DNA of 64,000 nt from an uncultured Pelagibacteraceae bacterium (GCA_902613855.1 CACMIX010000002.1:123998-187997), one strand, 5' to 3'; positions 43,414 through 52,783 are shown, numbered from the stretch's first letter. Notes: generated by a model not told the origin, from the sequence alone. Numbers and translations: made by a program.

Positions 43414-44147
43414 ACCTCTTATTTTTTTTTACTGTTGTTCCTGCAATAATTTTATTTGGTATAGCTAAATCTGGTCTAGGTGGATCTATAGCACTTATTT
43501 CAATTCCTTTAATGACCATTTCTATGTCTTTAACAACAGCACTAGGAATTATTTTACCTATCTTGATATTTTCAGACTTTATAGCAACATATAAGTATAG
43601 AAAAGAATTTGATTTAGAAACTTTAAAATTAATAGTTCCTTTTGCAGCTATTGGTATAATTATTGGATCATTTACCTTTTCATATTTTTCTGAGGAATTA
43701 CTAAAATTTATAATTGGCTTGATGGGATTTTTGTTTGCAGGGCATTATTTCTTTTTTAAAAAAAATAAAGAAGCAAAGTCAGAAAAAAATTTATTAAAAG
43801 GAGGAATTTGTTCAACTGTAGCAGGTTTTACTAGTTTCAGTGTTCATGCGGGTGGTACACCGACCAGTATTTATTTACTTCCTTTGAGAATGAAAAAAGA
43901 AATTTATGTTGGAACTAGAATTATTTTTTTTACTTTTGTAAATTTAATTAAACTTCCTCTTTATATTAATTTATCGATGATGAACTTTGAAACTTTCAAA
44001 CAATCATTAATTTTGTTTCCTGTTGCACTTATTGGAATTTTAATTGGTTATCAACTCCTAAAGATAATTGAAGAAAAATTATTTTATAATATTTTGTATG
44101 CTTTAATTTTCGTAACTAGTTCAAAGTTAATTTTTGACTTTTTATAA
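43404..44147 (+). CDS. TauE/SafE family permease
   Basis: A 247-residue membrane protein with about eight hydrophobic segments. IAKSGLGGSIALISIPLM near residue 14 and the repeat-like GFTSFSVHAGGTPTSIYLLPLRM near 132 are the two signature loops of the TauE/SafE (DUF81) family, associated with export of sulphite, sulphonates or other organosulphur anions. The dmdA-like gene nearby makes a sulphur-linked role attractive but unproven. It is coupled by overlap to the GNAT-like gene and converges with the FtsX-like permease with 19 bases between the stops. Confidence 0.82.
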   Translation: MEINLLFFFTVVPAIILFGIAKSGLGGSIALISIPLMTISMSLTTALGIILPILIFSDFIATYKYRKEFDLETLKLIVPFAAIGIIIGSFTFSYFSEELLKFIIGLMGFLFAGHYFFFKKNKEAKSEKNLLKGGICSTVAGFTSFSVHAGGTPTSIYLLPLRMKKEIYVGTRIIFFTFVNLIKLPLYINLSMMNFETFKQSLILFPVALIGILIGYQLLKIIEEKLFYNILYALIFVTSSKLIFDFL

Positions 44148-44166
44148 ATATATATTCTTAAAAAGA

Positions 44167-46701
44167 TTATTGATTTCTTATAAGCGGATAGATTTTAGGA
44201 TTTAGATATCTTAAATTGGTAATTAAAATCAACATTAAAGTAATGAACCCAATTGAAAAACCTAAATAAATTAAAACTTTAAAGTCAAACTGCCAAACTA
44301 GTTCAAATATATTTTCCATAATAAATTTAGACCCTATAACTGCAAAAAATGTTGCAATTAAAATCACAGACATAAAAATAATTATGAATTCAATTAAGGA
44401 TGAGAAAATAATTTGTTTTTTTGAAAAACCCAAGATTTTAAAAACTAGATTTTGATACTCCTTAATTTTTCCCTGAACCATAATTGCACTTGATATTACA
44501 ATTAAACCAATAATAATTGTCACAGCAGAAATTAAAGTAACAGCAATGAATACCTTGTTTAAAACTGCAGTTACTTTTAGGAGATAATCTGCAATTTTAA
44601 TCATGGATAAACTTGGCATTATCTCCAACATTTCTGTCTCATCAAATTTATCAGAATTAAATTTTGCGGTTGCTAAGTATTCATGTGGAATTTCCTTTGC
44701 AAATTGGGGGTTAAAGAGCATTGCAAAATTAATACTTAGATCACGGTAATCTACTTCTCTAAAATTAATTACTTCTCCATCAATCTCTCTTCCATAAATG
44801 TTCAAAGTAAAAATATCACCTAATTGAATATTAAAATCTTTTGCAACTTTAGCATCCAGCGATATTTGTAACTGATTTGGTTTGGATAAATCCCACCATT
44901 CACCCTCTAAGATTGGATTATCTTTTGGAATATCCTCTACCCATGATGATCTTCGTTCACTTCCAATTACCCAATAACTATCATTATCAGGTTTGATGAA
45001 TGTATTAGGATCAACTCCATTAATTTTTGCAATACCAGATGATACCATTGGAACTATTTCAATGTTTGCATCTTTATCCATATTTAAAATACCTTGCTCA
45101 AATTTTTCGCGCTCTCCTTTTTGAATGCCAACAAAAAAATAATCAGGTGCAATATCAGGGATCGATTTAGCTATTTCTCTTTGAAAGTTAGTACCCACTA
45201 AAGCCAGAGTTAACAATAATGTAACTCCTAAACCTAGAGACATTACAGTAATAGGAGTAATACTTTTTGTTTGAGTAATATTTTTAATTGAAACTTTTAG
45301 TGAAACAATTGAACTTGATTTAAATTTTTTTAGAAAAAAAATAATTAATTTTGAAAGTAAGAAAAAAACTATTAAACACACAAAAAAAGCTACAAAATAT
45401 CCCAAACTATATGTTGGCCGTTCAGATCCAATTGTAAATAATAAAATTAAAGTAGATAACAAAATAAAACTTACAGCGACTGATTTTTTTGAATAATAAA
45501 ATTGTAAATTTTGAAATACATTCCTAAACAAATTTGAAGCTTTTACTTGATCAATAGAACTTATTGTTGGTATAGAAAAAATTATAAGGACTAGCAATCC
45601 AACTAAAAATATTTTAAAAAAATTCAAAAAAGAAAATACTGGATAAACGTTTAATCCTAAACCATCAGACAAGTATTTATCTGCTATTGGAACAATTAAA
45701 AAACTAGACCCATAGGAAATAACAGTAATAACAAACAGTAAAATAAATAATTGTAGATAATAAAGTGTTTTTATGTTTCCAGAATAAAATCCAACTGCTT
45801 TTCTGACAGCAATTGACATGTTATTTTGATTGATAAAAGACAACAAAGTGTTTGCAATTCCAATTCCTGCAATCAACATTGCACTTATAGATACAAGAGA
45901 TAAAAATTGAGAAAAATTGTTAATAATTCTTTTAATACCACTTGCTGAATTTTCAGGGTATCTAAGTTTTACTTTTTGATCGTTTTTGAAAATATTTTCG
46001 ATTTTTCTTTCTATTTGTTCTTGATCATCATCATTATTAAATTTTACTTTATATTCATAATTTAAAAAACTTCCTATTCCATTTAGTTTTAATATTTCTA
46101 AAGTTTGTTTGCCAGCTAGGGCCCAATCACCAAATGCAACAAATCCACTTACATCTGGTACTGATTTAATAATTCCAATGACAGTAAAGTTTTGGTCTTG
46201 AACTTTAACTTGCTCGTTAATCTTTATATTAAGTGTCTTTGATAAACTTTCGTTAATTAAAATTGTATTTGGCTCTGTTTGTATTCTTTCATAAGCGTCG
46301 ATCGGTTCATAATCAACTTCACCATAAAGTGGATATTTTTCATCCACAGTTTTAATTCTTGTAAATAAAGATTTATTTTTTTCTCTTCCAGTTGTTGAGA
46401 GCATCGTGCTAAATTCAATCATTTGCGATACTGTTGCAAACTCTTTGACTTGATTTACTAAATCCAAGTTTCCTTGATTACGATTGTAATCAATCTCTAA
46501 ATCTCCTCCTAATAATGCTTTGGCATTATCATTTAATTCTTTTTTCAAACTATCTTCGATTGTGAAAATAGCACTTAGAATAAAAAGACTAATAAACAGA
46601 GTTATAATAATGCTTGAGATTTTATTATAGTTTCTACTTAAATCTTTTAGAGCATATTTAAGTATTAGATTAAATTCTGAAGAATTATTTGATTTTTCCA
46701 T
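44167..46701 (-). CDS. FtsX-like ABC transporter permease (YbbP-like, double FtsX domain)
   Basis: I place the start at 46701 ([21 protein letters not shown]), 844 residues, because the track's 16 extra residues lie entirely inside the ATPase gene; overlap is then 17 bases. The protein has an N-terminal membrane anchor, a periplasmic MacB-like domain (about 45-270), a first block of membrane segments (about 280-360), further segments, a second periplasmic domain (about 530-700) and a C-terminal block of three or four segments. This double-FtsX layout is that of YbbP, which works with YbbA next to TesA. Here the tesA homologue is likewise adjacent. Exported substrate is unknown, possibly a lipid or hydrophobic compound. 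Confidence 0.82.
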   Translation of the reverse strand: MEKSNNSSEFNLILKYALKDLSRNYNKISSIIITLFISLFILSAIFTIEDSLKKELNDNAKALLGGDLEIDYNRNQGNLDLVNQVKEFATVSQMIEFSTMLSTTGREKNKSLFTRIKTVDEKYPLYGEVDYEPIDAYERIQTEPNTILINESLSKTLNIKINEQVKVQDQNFTVIGIIKSVPDVSGFVAFGDWALAGKQTLEILKLNGIGSFLNYEYKVKFNNDDDQEQIERKIENIFKNDQKVKLRYPENSASGIKRIINNFSQFLSLVSISAMLIAGIGIANTLLSFINQNNMSIAVRKAVGFYSGNIKTLYYLQLFILLFVITVISYGSSFLIVPIADKYLSDGLGLNVYPVFSFLNFFKIFLVGLLVLIIFSIPTISSIDQVKASNLFRNVFQNLQFYYSKKSVAVSFILLSTLILLFTIGSERPTYSLGYFVAFFVCLIVFFLLSKLIIFFLKKFKSSSIVSLKVSIKNITQTKSITPITVMSLGLGVTLLLTLALVGTNFQREIAKSIPDIAPDYFFVGIQKGEREKFEQGILNMDKDANIEIVPMVSSGIAKINGVDPNTFIKPDNDSYWVIGSERRSSWVEDIPKDNPILEGEWWDLSKPNQLQISLDAKVAKDFNIQLGDIFTLNIYGREIDGEVINFREVDYRDLSINFAMLFNPQFAKEIPHEYLATAKFNSDKFDETEMLEIMPSLSMIKIADYLLKVTAVLNKVFIAVTLISAVTIIIGLIVISSAIMVQGKIKEYQNLVFKILGFSKKQIIFSSLIEFIIIFMSVILIATFFAVIGSKFIMENIFELVWQFDFKVLIYLGFSIGFITLMLILITNLRYLNPKIYPLIRNQ

Positions 46702-47350
46702 CTTTAATTTTAATTTTTCTTTTTGCTTTGTCCGCAAGTTTGGGGTCATGAGTTACCATAATTAAGGAAGAACCTTCTTCTTTCACATATTTAAACAATA
46801 TATTCGAAATCAATGTAGAGTTTTCAGTATCTAAATTACCAGTTGGTTCATCAGCTAAAATCAATTCAGGTTTCATAGCGATTGCTCTTGCTATGGCTAC
46901 TCTTTGCTGTTCCCCACCGGATAGTTGACTTGGAAGATTATTAAAACGATGTTTTAAACCAAAACGATCCAATAGAGTCTTCGCCTCTTTTTCAGGATTT
47001 TTAAAATTATTTAGTTCAAGTGTTAAAGCAACATTTTCAACTGCAGTATAATTTGGTATTAAATAAAAAGATTGAAATACAATTCCAATATTTTTTTTTC
47101 TAATTTCTGACACTTCATCCTCATTAAGGCTTGTAATTTCTTGATTTTGAAAAATAATCTTTCCAGAGGTTGGCTTCTCTAATCCACCAACAAGCATTAT
47201 TAAACTGGTTTTTCCTGAACCACTCTCTCCTACAACGGAAACTGTTTCTTTTTTCTTAATATTTAAATCTACATTCTTTAAAACACTGATATTATCTTTA
47301 CCAGTTTGGTATTTGAGATTTATTTTTTTTAATTTAAGAAGAGAAGACAT
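46685..47350 (-). CDS. ABC transporter ATP-binding protein (YbbA/LolD-like)
   Basis: The preferred start is 47350 ([17 protein letters not shown]), giving 221 residues, since this matches LolD/YbbA starts; the track adds 16 residues. [18 protein letters not shown] near residue 40 is Walker [17 protein letters not shown] near 138 the signature and [15 protein letters not shown] near 160 Walker B. It energises the FtsX-like permease it overlaps. Its ATG and the divergent tesA ATG overlap by two bases in a CATG, so no space exists between the two genes and each gene's promoter and ribosome-binding site must lie inside the other. Confidence 0.86.
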   Translation of the reverse strand: MSSLLKLKKINLKYQTGKDNISVLKNVDLNIKKKETVSVVGESGSGKTSLIMLVGGLEKPTSGKIIFQNQEITSLNEDEVSEIRKKNIGIVFQSFYLIPNYTAVENVALTLELNNFKNPEKEAKTLLDRFGLKHRFNNLPSQLSGGEQQRVAIARAIAMKPELILADEPTGNLDTENSTLISNILFKYVKEEGSSLIMVTHDPKLADKAKRKIKIKDGKIK

Positions 47351-47963
47351 GAATAAAAGTTTGTTTACAAAAATTCTGATAATCTTTCTAGTGCACATAA
47401 AAGCAAGTGCAATAGAAAAGGTAATATTATTTGGAGACAGTCTGATGGCTGGTTATGGTTTACCTAAAGAACATCATTTATCCTTAGTTTTAGAGAATAA
47501 TTTAAAAAAAGATGGATTTAATATTCAAGTTATAAATGGAAGTGTTTCAGGCAGTACATCTTCGGGTGGATTAAATAGGGCAGAGTGGAGTTTATCAGAT
47601 CCAGGGATAGATCTTATCATTTTAGGAATGGGTGCAAATGATATGCTTAGAGGAATTCAACCAGATGAAACAAAAAAAAATTTAGAACAAATTATAGAAA
47701 TTGCAAAAAAGAAAGAAATAGAAATAATTTTAGCTGGCATGATTGCTCCAACAACACATGGAATAAAATATAAGAAAGACTTTGATGCTATTTATCCAAA
47801 ATTATCCAAGAAACATAATTTACAATTTATACCTTTTCTTTTAGAGGGTGTGGCACTTAACCCAAGTTTAAATCAACAAGACGGAATACATCCTAACCAA
47901 CAAGGAACAATAAAAATAAGTGAAAATATTCAAAAAAGTATTATTGCTATTTTAGATAAATAA
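47349..47963 (+). CDS. tesA: Arylesterase / lysophospholipase TesA-like (SGNH hydrolase)
   Basis: The start is set to 47349 ([21 protein letters not shown]), which opens a signal peptide and gives 204 residues; the longer track start is unsupported. The SGNH blocks are complete: GDSLMAGYG (Ser, block I), NGSVSGSTSSGG (Gly, block II), LGMGANDMLRG (Asn, block III) and DGIHPNQQG (Asp-His, block V). It is a periplasmic esterase acting on acyl esters such as lysophospholipids. In many proteobacteria tesA is next to the ybbAP ABC genes, as here. Two overlapping divergent start codons link them. Confidence 0.88.
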   Translation: MNKSLFTKILIIFLVHIKASAIEKVILFGDSLMAGYGLPKEHHLSLVLENNLKKDGFNIQVINGSVSGSTSSGGLNRAEWSLSDPGIDLIILGMGANDMLRGIQPDETKKNLEQIIEIAKKKEIEIILAGMIAPTTHGIKYKKDFDAIYPKLSKKHNLQFIPFLLEGVALNPSLNQQDGIHPNQQGTIKISENIQKSIIAILDK

Positions 47964-48017
47964 AAATTTAAATTTATAATTTTATAAATTTATCATTTAC
48001 TATTAATTTATATTTAT

Positions 48018-49016
48018 ATGTATAAAGTACCCTATCATCATTTACCAGACGGCACTTTCAGAAACCCTCTAGGTTCCCCTAAAGTTGATCGAAATTTTAA
48101 ATGGTCTTTTAAAGTATTTAATAAAGAAAAAAAGAAACTCAATATGACTGTTCCAAAGGATCATGTTGTAGATAAGGAACAAGTATTAGCTGATATCAAA
48201 AAATATAAAGATGGGGATTATATTGGATGGATAGGGCACGCAACTTTTTTGATTAAATTAGGGAATACAACAATTATAACTGACCCTGTTTTTTCTAAAA
48301 ATGCAGGTCCGTTAATATTTGGACCAAAAAGATTTACTGAACCAGCTTTAAATTTAAAAGAAATACCTCCTGTAGATATTTTTTTACTAACTCATAATCA
48401 TTATGATCATCAAGATATGACTACAATCAGAAGATTCCCTTTCAAAAATACCAAAGTAATGGCTCCTTTAAAGCTAGGTAAGTATTTTGAAAAAAATGGA
48501 TATAGCGATGTTAATGAGATGGATTGGTATGAAGAAATCATAATTAATGAAAAAATGAAAATAACATTTCTTCCAGCAGTCCATTGGTCTAAAAGAAGTT
48601 TAATGGATACTAATAAATCTTTATGGGGAAATTTTTTAATTGAATATGATGGAAAAAAAATTTTGTTTGCTTGTGATACTGGAGTTGGAAATATTTATAA
48701 AGAGATTGGTGAAAAATACGGTCCAATAGATATTAATATTATAAATATAGGAGCGTATAATTTTTATCCATTAACGCCATATAAAGATAAATCAGCTTAT
48801 CACACCAATCCTGAAGAAGCTCTTGAGATCTCTAGAGATTTAAAAAGTAAAAAAGTAATTGGTATGCACTGGGGCACTTTTGTATTATCGTTGGAACCAA
48901 TTATGGAACCAAGAGACAGATTTAGAGATAATGCAGAAAAATATGGCTTTAAAAAAGATGATGCAATTATTTTCAAAATTGGCCAAATAACACCACTAAA
49001 TGAAATTTTAAAATAA
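48018..49016 (+). CDS. Metallo-beta-lactamase fold hydrolase (NAPE-PLD/UlaG-like)
   Basis: A 332-residue protein. GHATFLIKLGNTTIITDPVFS near residue 75, LTHNHYDHQDM (HxHxDH, metal site) near 126, LPAVHWSKRS near 182, FACDTGVG near 216 and IGMHWGTFVLSLE near 285 define the group that includes N-acylphosphatidylethanolamine phospholipase D and related hydrolases, with two zinc ions. It may hydrolyse N-acyl phospholipids or another phosphodiester. No signal peptide is seen. It lies after a 54-base gap from tesA; both could be involved in lipid turnover, an inference from proximity. Confidence 0.8.
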   Translation: MYKVPYHHLPDGTFRNPLGSPKVDRNFKWSFKVFNKEKKKLNMTVPKDHVVDKEQVLADIKKYKDGDYIGWIGHATFLIKLGNTTIITDPVFSKNAGPLIFGPKRFTEPALNLKEIPPVDIFLLTHNHYDHQDMTTIRRFPFKNTKVMAPLKLGKYFEKNGYSDVNEMDWYEEIIINEKMKITFLPAVHWSKRSLMDTNKSLWGNFLIEYDGKKILFACDTGVGNIYKEIGEKYGPIDINIINIGAYNFYPLTPYKDKSAYHTNPEEALEISRDLKSKKVIGMHWGTFVLSLEPIMEPRDRFRDNAEKYGFKKDDAIIFKIGQITPLNEILK

Positions 49017-49022
49017 TATTTT

Positions 49023-49475
49023 ATGAAATATTTTATTTTGATAATAATTTTTTTATTTACTAACAATGTTCAGGCAAAAAATATTAATATTTCAGTAAAA
49101 ACAGACTTAGATCTTAATTGTAAGTTTGAAAAAGTTATTATTAAAAACACCGAACATAACTTCGTTTCTTTTACAAATGATCAAGTTGAAAGAGAAAATC
49201 TTAAAAGTTTAAAAATAATAGCAAAAAACCCTGATATTTTAGTAATAAAAAATTTATCAAAATTTGTTAATAAGATTAATTTGGAAGTTCAAATATCAAA
49301 TAAAGATATAATTTTGATACAGGCTTTTGATCAAGAGAGAAATTATTCTGAATCTGCAGTCTACACTAGAAGTACTGGAGAATTGATCCATGAAATTACT
49401 AGAAAAATAAACTCTGATGAAAAAGAGAAAGATATTTCATTTTATAGTTGTAAAAAAAACAACCAAGACACTTAA
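49023..49475 (+). CDS. Hypothetical secreted protein
   Basis: A 150-residue protein with a signal peptide at residues 1-19 (cleavage VQA-KNINIS). The mature 131 residues are mostly beta-strand-like, with a Cys near the start (DLNCKFEK) and one at the end (FYSCKK), which may pair. I recognise no family. It starts six bases after the metallo-hydrolase stop and precedes the TPR protein by 40 bases. It is probably a small periplasmic protein typical of marine alphaproteobacteria. Confidence 0.55.
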   Translation: MKYFILIIIFLFTNNVQAKNINISVKTDLDLNCKFEKVIIKNTEHNFVSFTNDQVERENLKSLKIIAKNPDILVIKNLSKFVNKINLEVQISNKDIILIQAFDQERNYSESAVYTRSTGELIHEITRKINSDEKEKDISFYSCKKNNQDT

Positions 49476-49515
49476 GACCAAAGACTCTAAATCCTTTTTT
49501 TGGTAATATTAAAAT

Positions 49516-50064
49516 ATGAAGAGGCTATTTTTAATATTGGTATTTTATTTATTTTCGCAGATAAGCTCTTTTTCAAACGAAAGAGATGTAAGACTTAACC
49601 AATTATTCAATGAGTTAAAGGCCAATAAGTCAAAAGTATCATCTATTGTTGAACAGGAAATATGGAAAATTTGGAGCACTCATCCAACCGATGCAAAACT
49701 TACCACAAAGTTAGAGGAAGGTTCTCAGTTTGTAAGAGACCAACAATTTTTTAAAGCTATAGAAATCTTTACAGAAGTTATAAATTTTGATCAAAATTGG
49801 GCCGAGGCATGGAATAAAAGAGCAACAGTTTTTTATTTGATAGGAGAATTCAAAAAATCTCAAGATGATATTGATAAAGTTTTAGCAATAGAAGCAAGAC
49901 ATTTTGGTGCTTTGGCAGGACAAGGTTTGGTAAATATACAATTGAAAAATTATGAAAAAGCAATTCTTAGTTATGAACAAGCAAAAGAGATACATCCATC
50001 AATGCAATCTCCAGAGATCATGATAAGACAAATAGAAGAATTAATTAAACAACAATCAATATAA
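49516..50064 (+). CDS. TPR-repeat protein, probably periplasmic
   Basis: A 182-residue protein with a signal peptide at about residues 1-20 (cleavage SSFS-NE). It carries two to three tetratricopeptide repeats: AEAWNKRATVFYLIGEFKKSQDDIDKVLAI (about 93-122) and HFGALAGQGLVNIQLKNYEKAILSYEQAKEI (about 126-156), plus a degenerate earlier one from about residue 57. It should act as a protein-binding scaffold. The stop overlaps the SRAP gene's ATG by one base (TAATG). Its partner is unknown. Confidence 0.72.
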   Translation: MKRLFLILVFYLFSQISSFSNERDVRLNQLFNELKANKSKVSSIVEQEIWKIWSTHPTDAKLTTKLEEGSQFVRDQQFFKAIEIFTEVINFDQNWAEAWNKRATVFYLIGEFKKSQDDIDKVLAIEARHFGALAGQGLVNIQLKNYEKAILSYEQAKEIHPSMQSPEIMIRQIEELIKQQSI

Positions 50065-50690
50065 TGTGCGGAAGGTATGTTGTTAAAAATCCAGTTACTA
50101 AAACTTCTTCTTTAGTAAAATCTGCTATTCAAGTTGAGGATACAGAAAATTATAACGCTCATCCTTATCAAAAACTTCCAGTTATAAAAAAATATAAAAA
50201 CGGTAACACTTTAGAGGCTTTAAAGTGGGGATTAGTCCCTAGTTGGGCTAAAGACAAAGAATTTAAAGCATTGATTAATGCAAGATTAGAGACAATCGAT
50301 GAAAAGGTTTCATTTAAAAAACTGATTAAAAATTATCGATGCGTTGCTGTTGCAGATGGTTTTTATGAATGGAAGAGGGAAGAGAATGAAAAAACTCCTC
50401 ATTATTTTGTTAGAAAAGATTGTAATGTAATTTATTTTGCTGGTATTTTTGAACAAGATCAATTTTGTTTAATTACAGAAGAAGCAAAAGAAAATATTAA
50501 AGAAATTCATCACCGTCAGCCAGTAATTCTTAATCAAGCAGATGTTAATCGTTACTTAAATTTAGAGCTACAGGGCTCAGCATTTTTGAATGAACGTAAA
50601 GTTCCTGATCTTGTATTTCATGAGGTTTCAAAGGATGTTAATAAACCAACAAATAATACAGCCTCATTGATTCAAAAGATTTCTAATTAA
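50064..50690 (+). CDS. SOS response-associated peptidase family protein (YedK/HMCES-like)
   Basis: A 208-residue SRAP protein, which forms a covalent thiazolidine adduct with abasic sites in single-stranded DNA through its N-terminal Cys. MCGRYVV puts the catalytic Cys at position 2 after Met removal. NAHPYQKLPVI, ALKWGLVPSWAKD, INARLETIDEK, VADGFYEWKRE (catalytic-site Glu) and HHRQPVIL (His) complete the family pattern. It protects stalled replication forks. It overlaps the TPR gene by one base and converges on the RNA helicase with three bases between the stops. Confidence 0.92.
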   Translation: MCGRYVVKNPVTKTSSLVKSAIQVEDTENYNAHPYQKLPVIKKYKNGNTLEALKWGLVPSWAKDKEFKALINARLETIDEKVSFKKLIKNYRCVAVADGFYEWKREENEKTPHYFVRKDCNVIYFAGIFEQDQFCLITEEAKENIKEIHHRQPVILNQADVNRYLNLELQGSAFLNERKVPDLVFHEVSKDVNKPTNNTASLIQKISN

Positions 50691-50693
50691 ATC

Positions 50694-52211
50694 TTACTTC
50701 TTTTTATGCTTTTTAAATGAAAATTTTTTAGGTCTTTGTCTTTTTTTAAATTTTTTTCTTCCTTTAAAAAAGGATCTTTTATCGTTTTTTTCAACTACAT
50801 CATCTGTTTTTTTGCCAAAATATTTTGGATTATTGGTAAAGCCAAAAGATTTTTTCTTGTCCTTAAATTTTGATTTTTTATCTTCATCTTTTTTAAAAAA
50901 TTTCTTTTTGCCTTTAAAATTAGATTTATTGATATTTTCCTTTTTGAAAAATTTTTTCTTTTCTCTAAAATCAGGTTTTTTATCATCATCTCTTTTAAAG
51001 AACTTCTTTTTATCTCTGAAGTTACCTTTTTTGTTATCATTAAATTTTCTTCTTTTGTTAAATGGAGCCTTACCTTTTTTACCACCCTTAAAACTTTTCT
51101 TTTGACTTCTATCTCTTTGAGGTGGTTTGTAATTTGGATCTATTAATTTACTTATAGAATTCCACATGGATCGATCACTTAGAGTTAAAAAGGTCAAAGC
51201 GGAACCTTCTTTACCAGCTCTACCGGTTCGTCCTACTCGATGAACATAATCCTCTGGAACTTGTGGTAGATCATAATTAATAACATGTTTGATCACTGGG
51301 ATATCTAATCCCCGTGCTGCAACATCGGTTGCAATTAGGATACGACTATGTCCGTTTCTAAATCCATTGATAACTCTGTCTCGTTTACTTTGTCTTAAGT
51401 TTCCATGAATAGCATCAGCTTTATGACCATCATATTTAAGTCTTTTAACTATTTTATCTGCACCATGTTTAGTTTTAACAAATACTAAAATAGACCCACT
51501 TCTCTCTACAAGTTGATTGATTAATTCATGATATTTTTTATCCTGCGAAACTTCAAATGTTTCCTGTTTAATTTTATCAATAGGAGTTGATAAAGATCCA
51601 ACAGATATTCTTTCAGGATTATTTAAATACCTTTGAGATATTTTTAAGATGTTGTTTGGAAGCGTTGCTGAAAATAATAATGTTTGATGTTCTTTTGGAA
51701 CAAAATTTAAAATCTGCTCTATTTGAGGAGTAAATCCCATATCAAGCATTCGATCAGTCTCATCTAAAACTAAATAATTAACTTTAGATAAATCTAAACT
51801 TTTTCTCTTTAAATGATCATTAATTCTTCCAGGGGTTCCAACAATTATCCTTGCACGTTTGCCTAACTTTCTAAGTTGCTTTTGCATACTCTCACCACCA
51901 ATTAAAAGAGCATTACCAATTCCTATTTCTCTAACATTTAATTTTAAAACAGTTGCCATTACTTGTGTTGCAAGTTCTCTTGTAGGACAAACAATTAAAG
52001 CCATTGCCTGCTTATCTTTAATTAATTTATTAATCATTGGGACGGTGAAGGCTAAAGTTTTACCCGTTCCGGTTTGAGCGGTTCCTAAAATGTCTCTACC
52101 TTCAAGACTTATTGGAATTGATTGACTTTGAATTGGAGTAGGAGTTTTAAATTCAGCAAGTTCAATTGACTTTTTAAGCTTATTTTCGATTTGTAGATCT
52201 GAGAAATTCAT
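50694..52211 (-). CDS. rhlE: DEAD-box RNA helicase (RhlE-like) with basic repeat tail
   Basis: A 505-residue RNA helicase. Motif I AQTGTGKT near residue 42, Ia PTRELA near 77, II DETD in LVLDETDRMLDMGF near 150, III SAT near 181, and VI HRVGRTGRAG near 319 are all standard. The C-terminal tail (about 370-505) is Lys/Phe-rich; its core, residues 398-458, is a tandem 17-residue repeat built on KKKFFKK. The tail should bind RNA and may promote condensation. RhlE-type helicases help ribosome assembly and RNA decay in the cold. It is a single gene on the minus strand. Confidence 0.88.
   Translation of the reverse strand: MNFSDLQIENKLKKSIELAEFKTPTPIQSQSIPISLEGRDILGTAQTGTGKTLAFTVPMINKLIKDKQAMALIVCPTRELATQVMATVLKLNVREIGIGNALLIGGESMQKQLRKLGKRARIIVGTPGRINDHLKRKSLDLSKVNYLVLDETDRMLDMGFTPQIEQILNFVPKEHQTLLFSATLPNNILKISQRYLNNPERISVGSLSTPIDKIKQETFEVSQDKKYHELINQLVERSGSILVFVKTKHGADKIVKRLKYDGHKADAIHGNLRQSKRDRVINGFRNGHSRILIATDVAARGLDIPVIKHVINYDLPQVPEDYVHRVGRTGRAGKEGSALTFLTLSDRSMWNSISKLIDPNYKPPQRDRSQKKSFKGGKKGKAPFNKRRKFNDNKKGNFRDKKKFFKRDDDKKPDFREKKKFFKKENINKSNFKGKKKFFKKDEDKKSKFKDKKKSFGFTNNPKYFGKKTDDVVEKNDKRSFFKGRKKFKKRQRPKKFSFKKHKKK
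50838..51020 (-). repeat. 51-bp tandem coding repeat in the RhlE tail
   Basis: About 3.6 copies of a 17-residue unit lie in the helicase tail: FRDKKKFFKRDDDKKPD, FREKKKFFKKENINKSN, FKGKKKFFKKDEDKKSK and a partial FKDKKKSFGF. Period and phase are constant, so it arose by in-frame duplication. The copy number probably varies between strains. Confidence 0.85.
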
Positions 52212-52297
52212 TAGGATAGGGAAAGGTATATATTAAGTATTTATGAAGAATCCTTATATCTTTTTAAACCAAATACAATGAATAGTTTGATCAAGAA

Positions 52298-52783
52298 TTA
52301 ATCTCTAAAGTTTACAAAATCTATTGGAAGACCTATATCAATGGATTTTATGGCATTCATTGCTTCTTGAAGGTCATCTTTCTTTTTACCATCCACTCTT
52401 AATTCTTCACCTTGAATTTTAATTTGTATTTTTAGCTTAAGCTTCTTTATATCAGCAATAACTTTTTTAGCATTTTCCTGACTAATTCCTTCTTTTAACT
52501 CACTGACTTGTCTAATCGATCCCTCTGAAGCACCTTCAGAGCTTTTAACCTCTGATACTCTTGGATCTACTTTTCTTCTAACTAAATGGGTTTGCAGCAA
52601 TTCATTTACCTGTTTTAATTTTAATTCATCAGGTGCAGTAGTTGTAATCGTTTTGTCTTTTCGCTCAATTGTAATTTGAAGTCCTTTAAAATCATATCGA
52701 TTACCAATTTCTCTTAAACAATTAGCTAAAGCGTTATCAAATTCTTGGTAATTAATTTTACTTATTACATCAAAAGACGGCAT
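52298..52783 (-). CDS. yajQ: YajQ family cyclic di-GMP-binding / nucleotide-binding protein
   Basis: A 161-residue protein of the YajQ (DUF520) family. MPSFDVISKINYQEFDNALANC at the N-terminus and RYDFKGLQITIERKDKTITTTA are diagnostic. KLKIQIKIQGEELRVDGKKKDDLQEAM near residue 112 matches the second ferredoxin-like subdomain. In Xanthomonas the homologue binds cyclic di-GMP; in other bacteria it binds RNA or nucleotides. The gene stands in front of the rhlE-like gene on the same strand with an 86-base gap. The call is secure, the function less so. Confidence 0.93.
   Translation of the reverse strand: MPSFDVISKINYQEFDNALANCLREIGNRYDFKGLQITIERKDKTITTTAPDELKLKQVNELLQTHLVRRKVDPRVSEVKSSEGASEGSIRQVSELKEGISQENAKKVIADIKKLKLKIQIKIQGEELRVDGKKKDDLQEAMNAIKSIDIGLPIDFVNFRD

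Noticed and set aside
47966-47992. AT-only palindrome AATTTATAA-TT-TTATAAATT after tesA
   Set aside because: It is a perfect inverted repeat but has no GC pairs and no T-tail, and such sequences are expected by chance in DNA this AT-rich.
50795-51105. Two track ORFs of 96-97 residues on opposite strands inside the RhlE tail
   Set aside because: Both are frame shadows of the Lys-rich repeat region; the RhlE frame has the clear family match.
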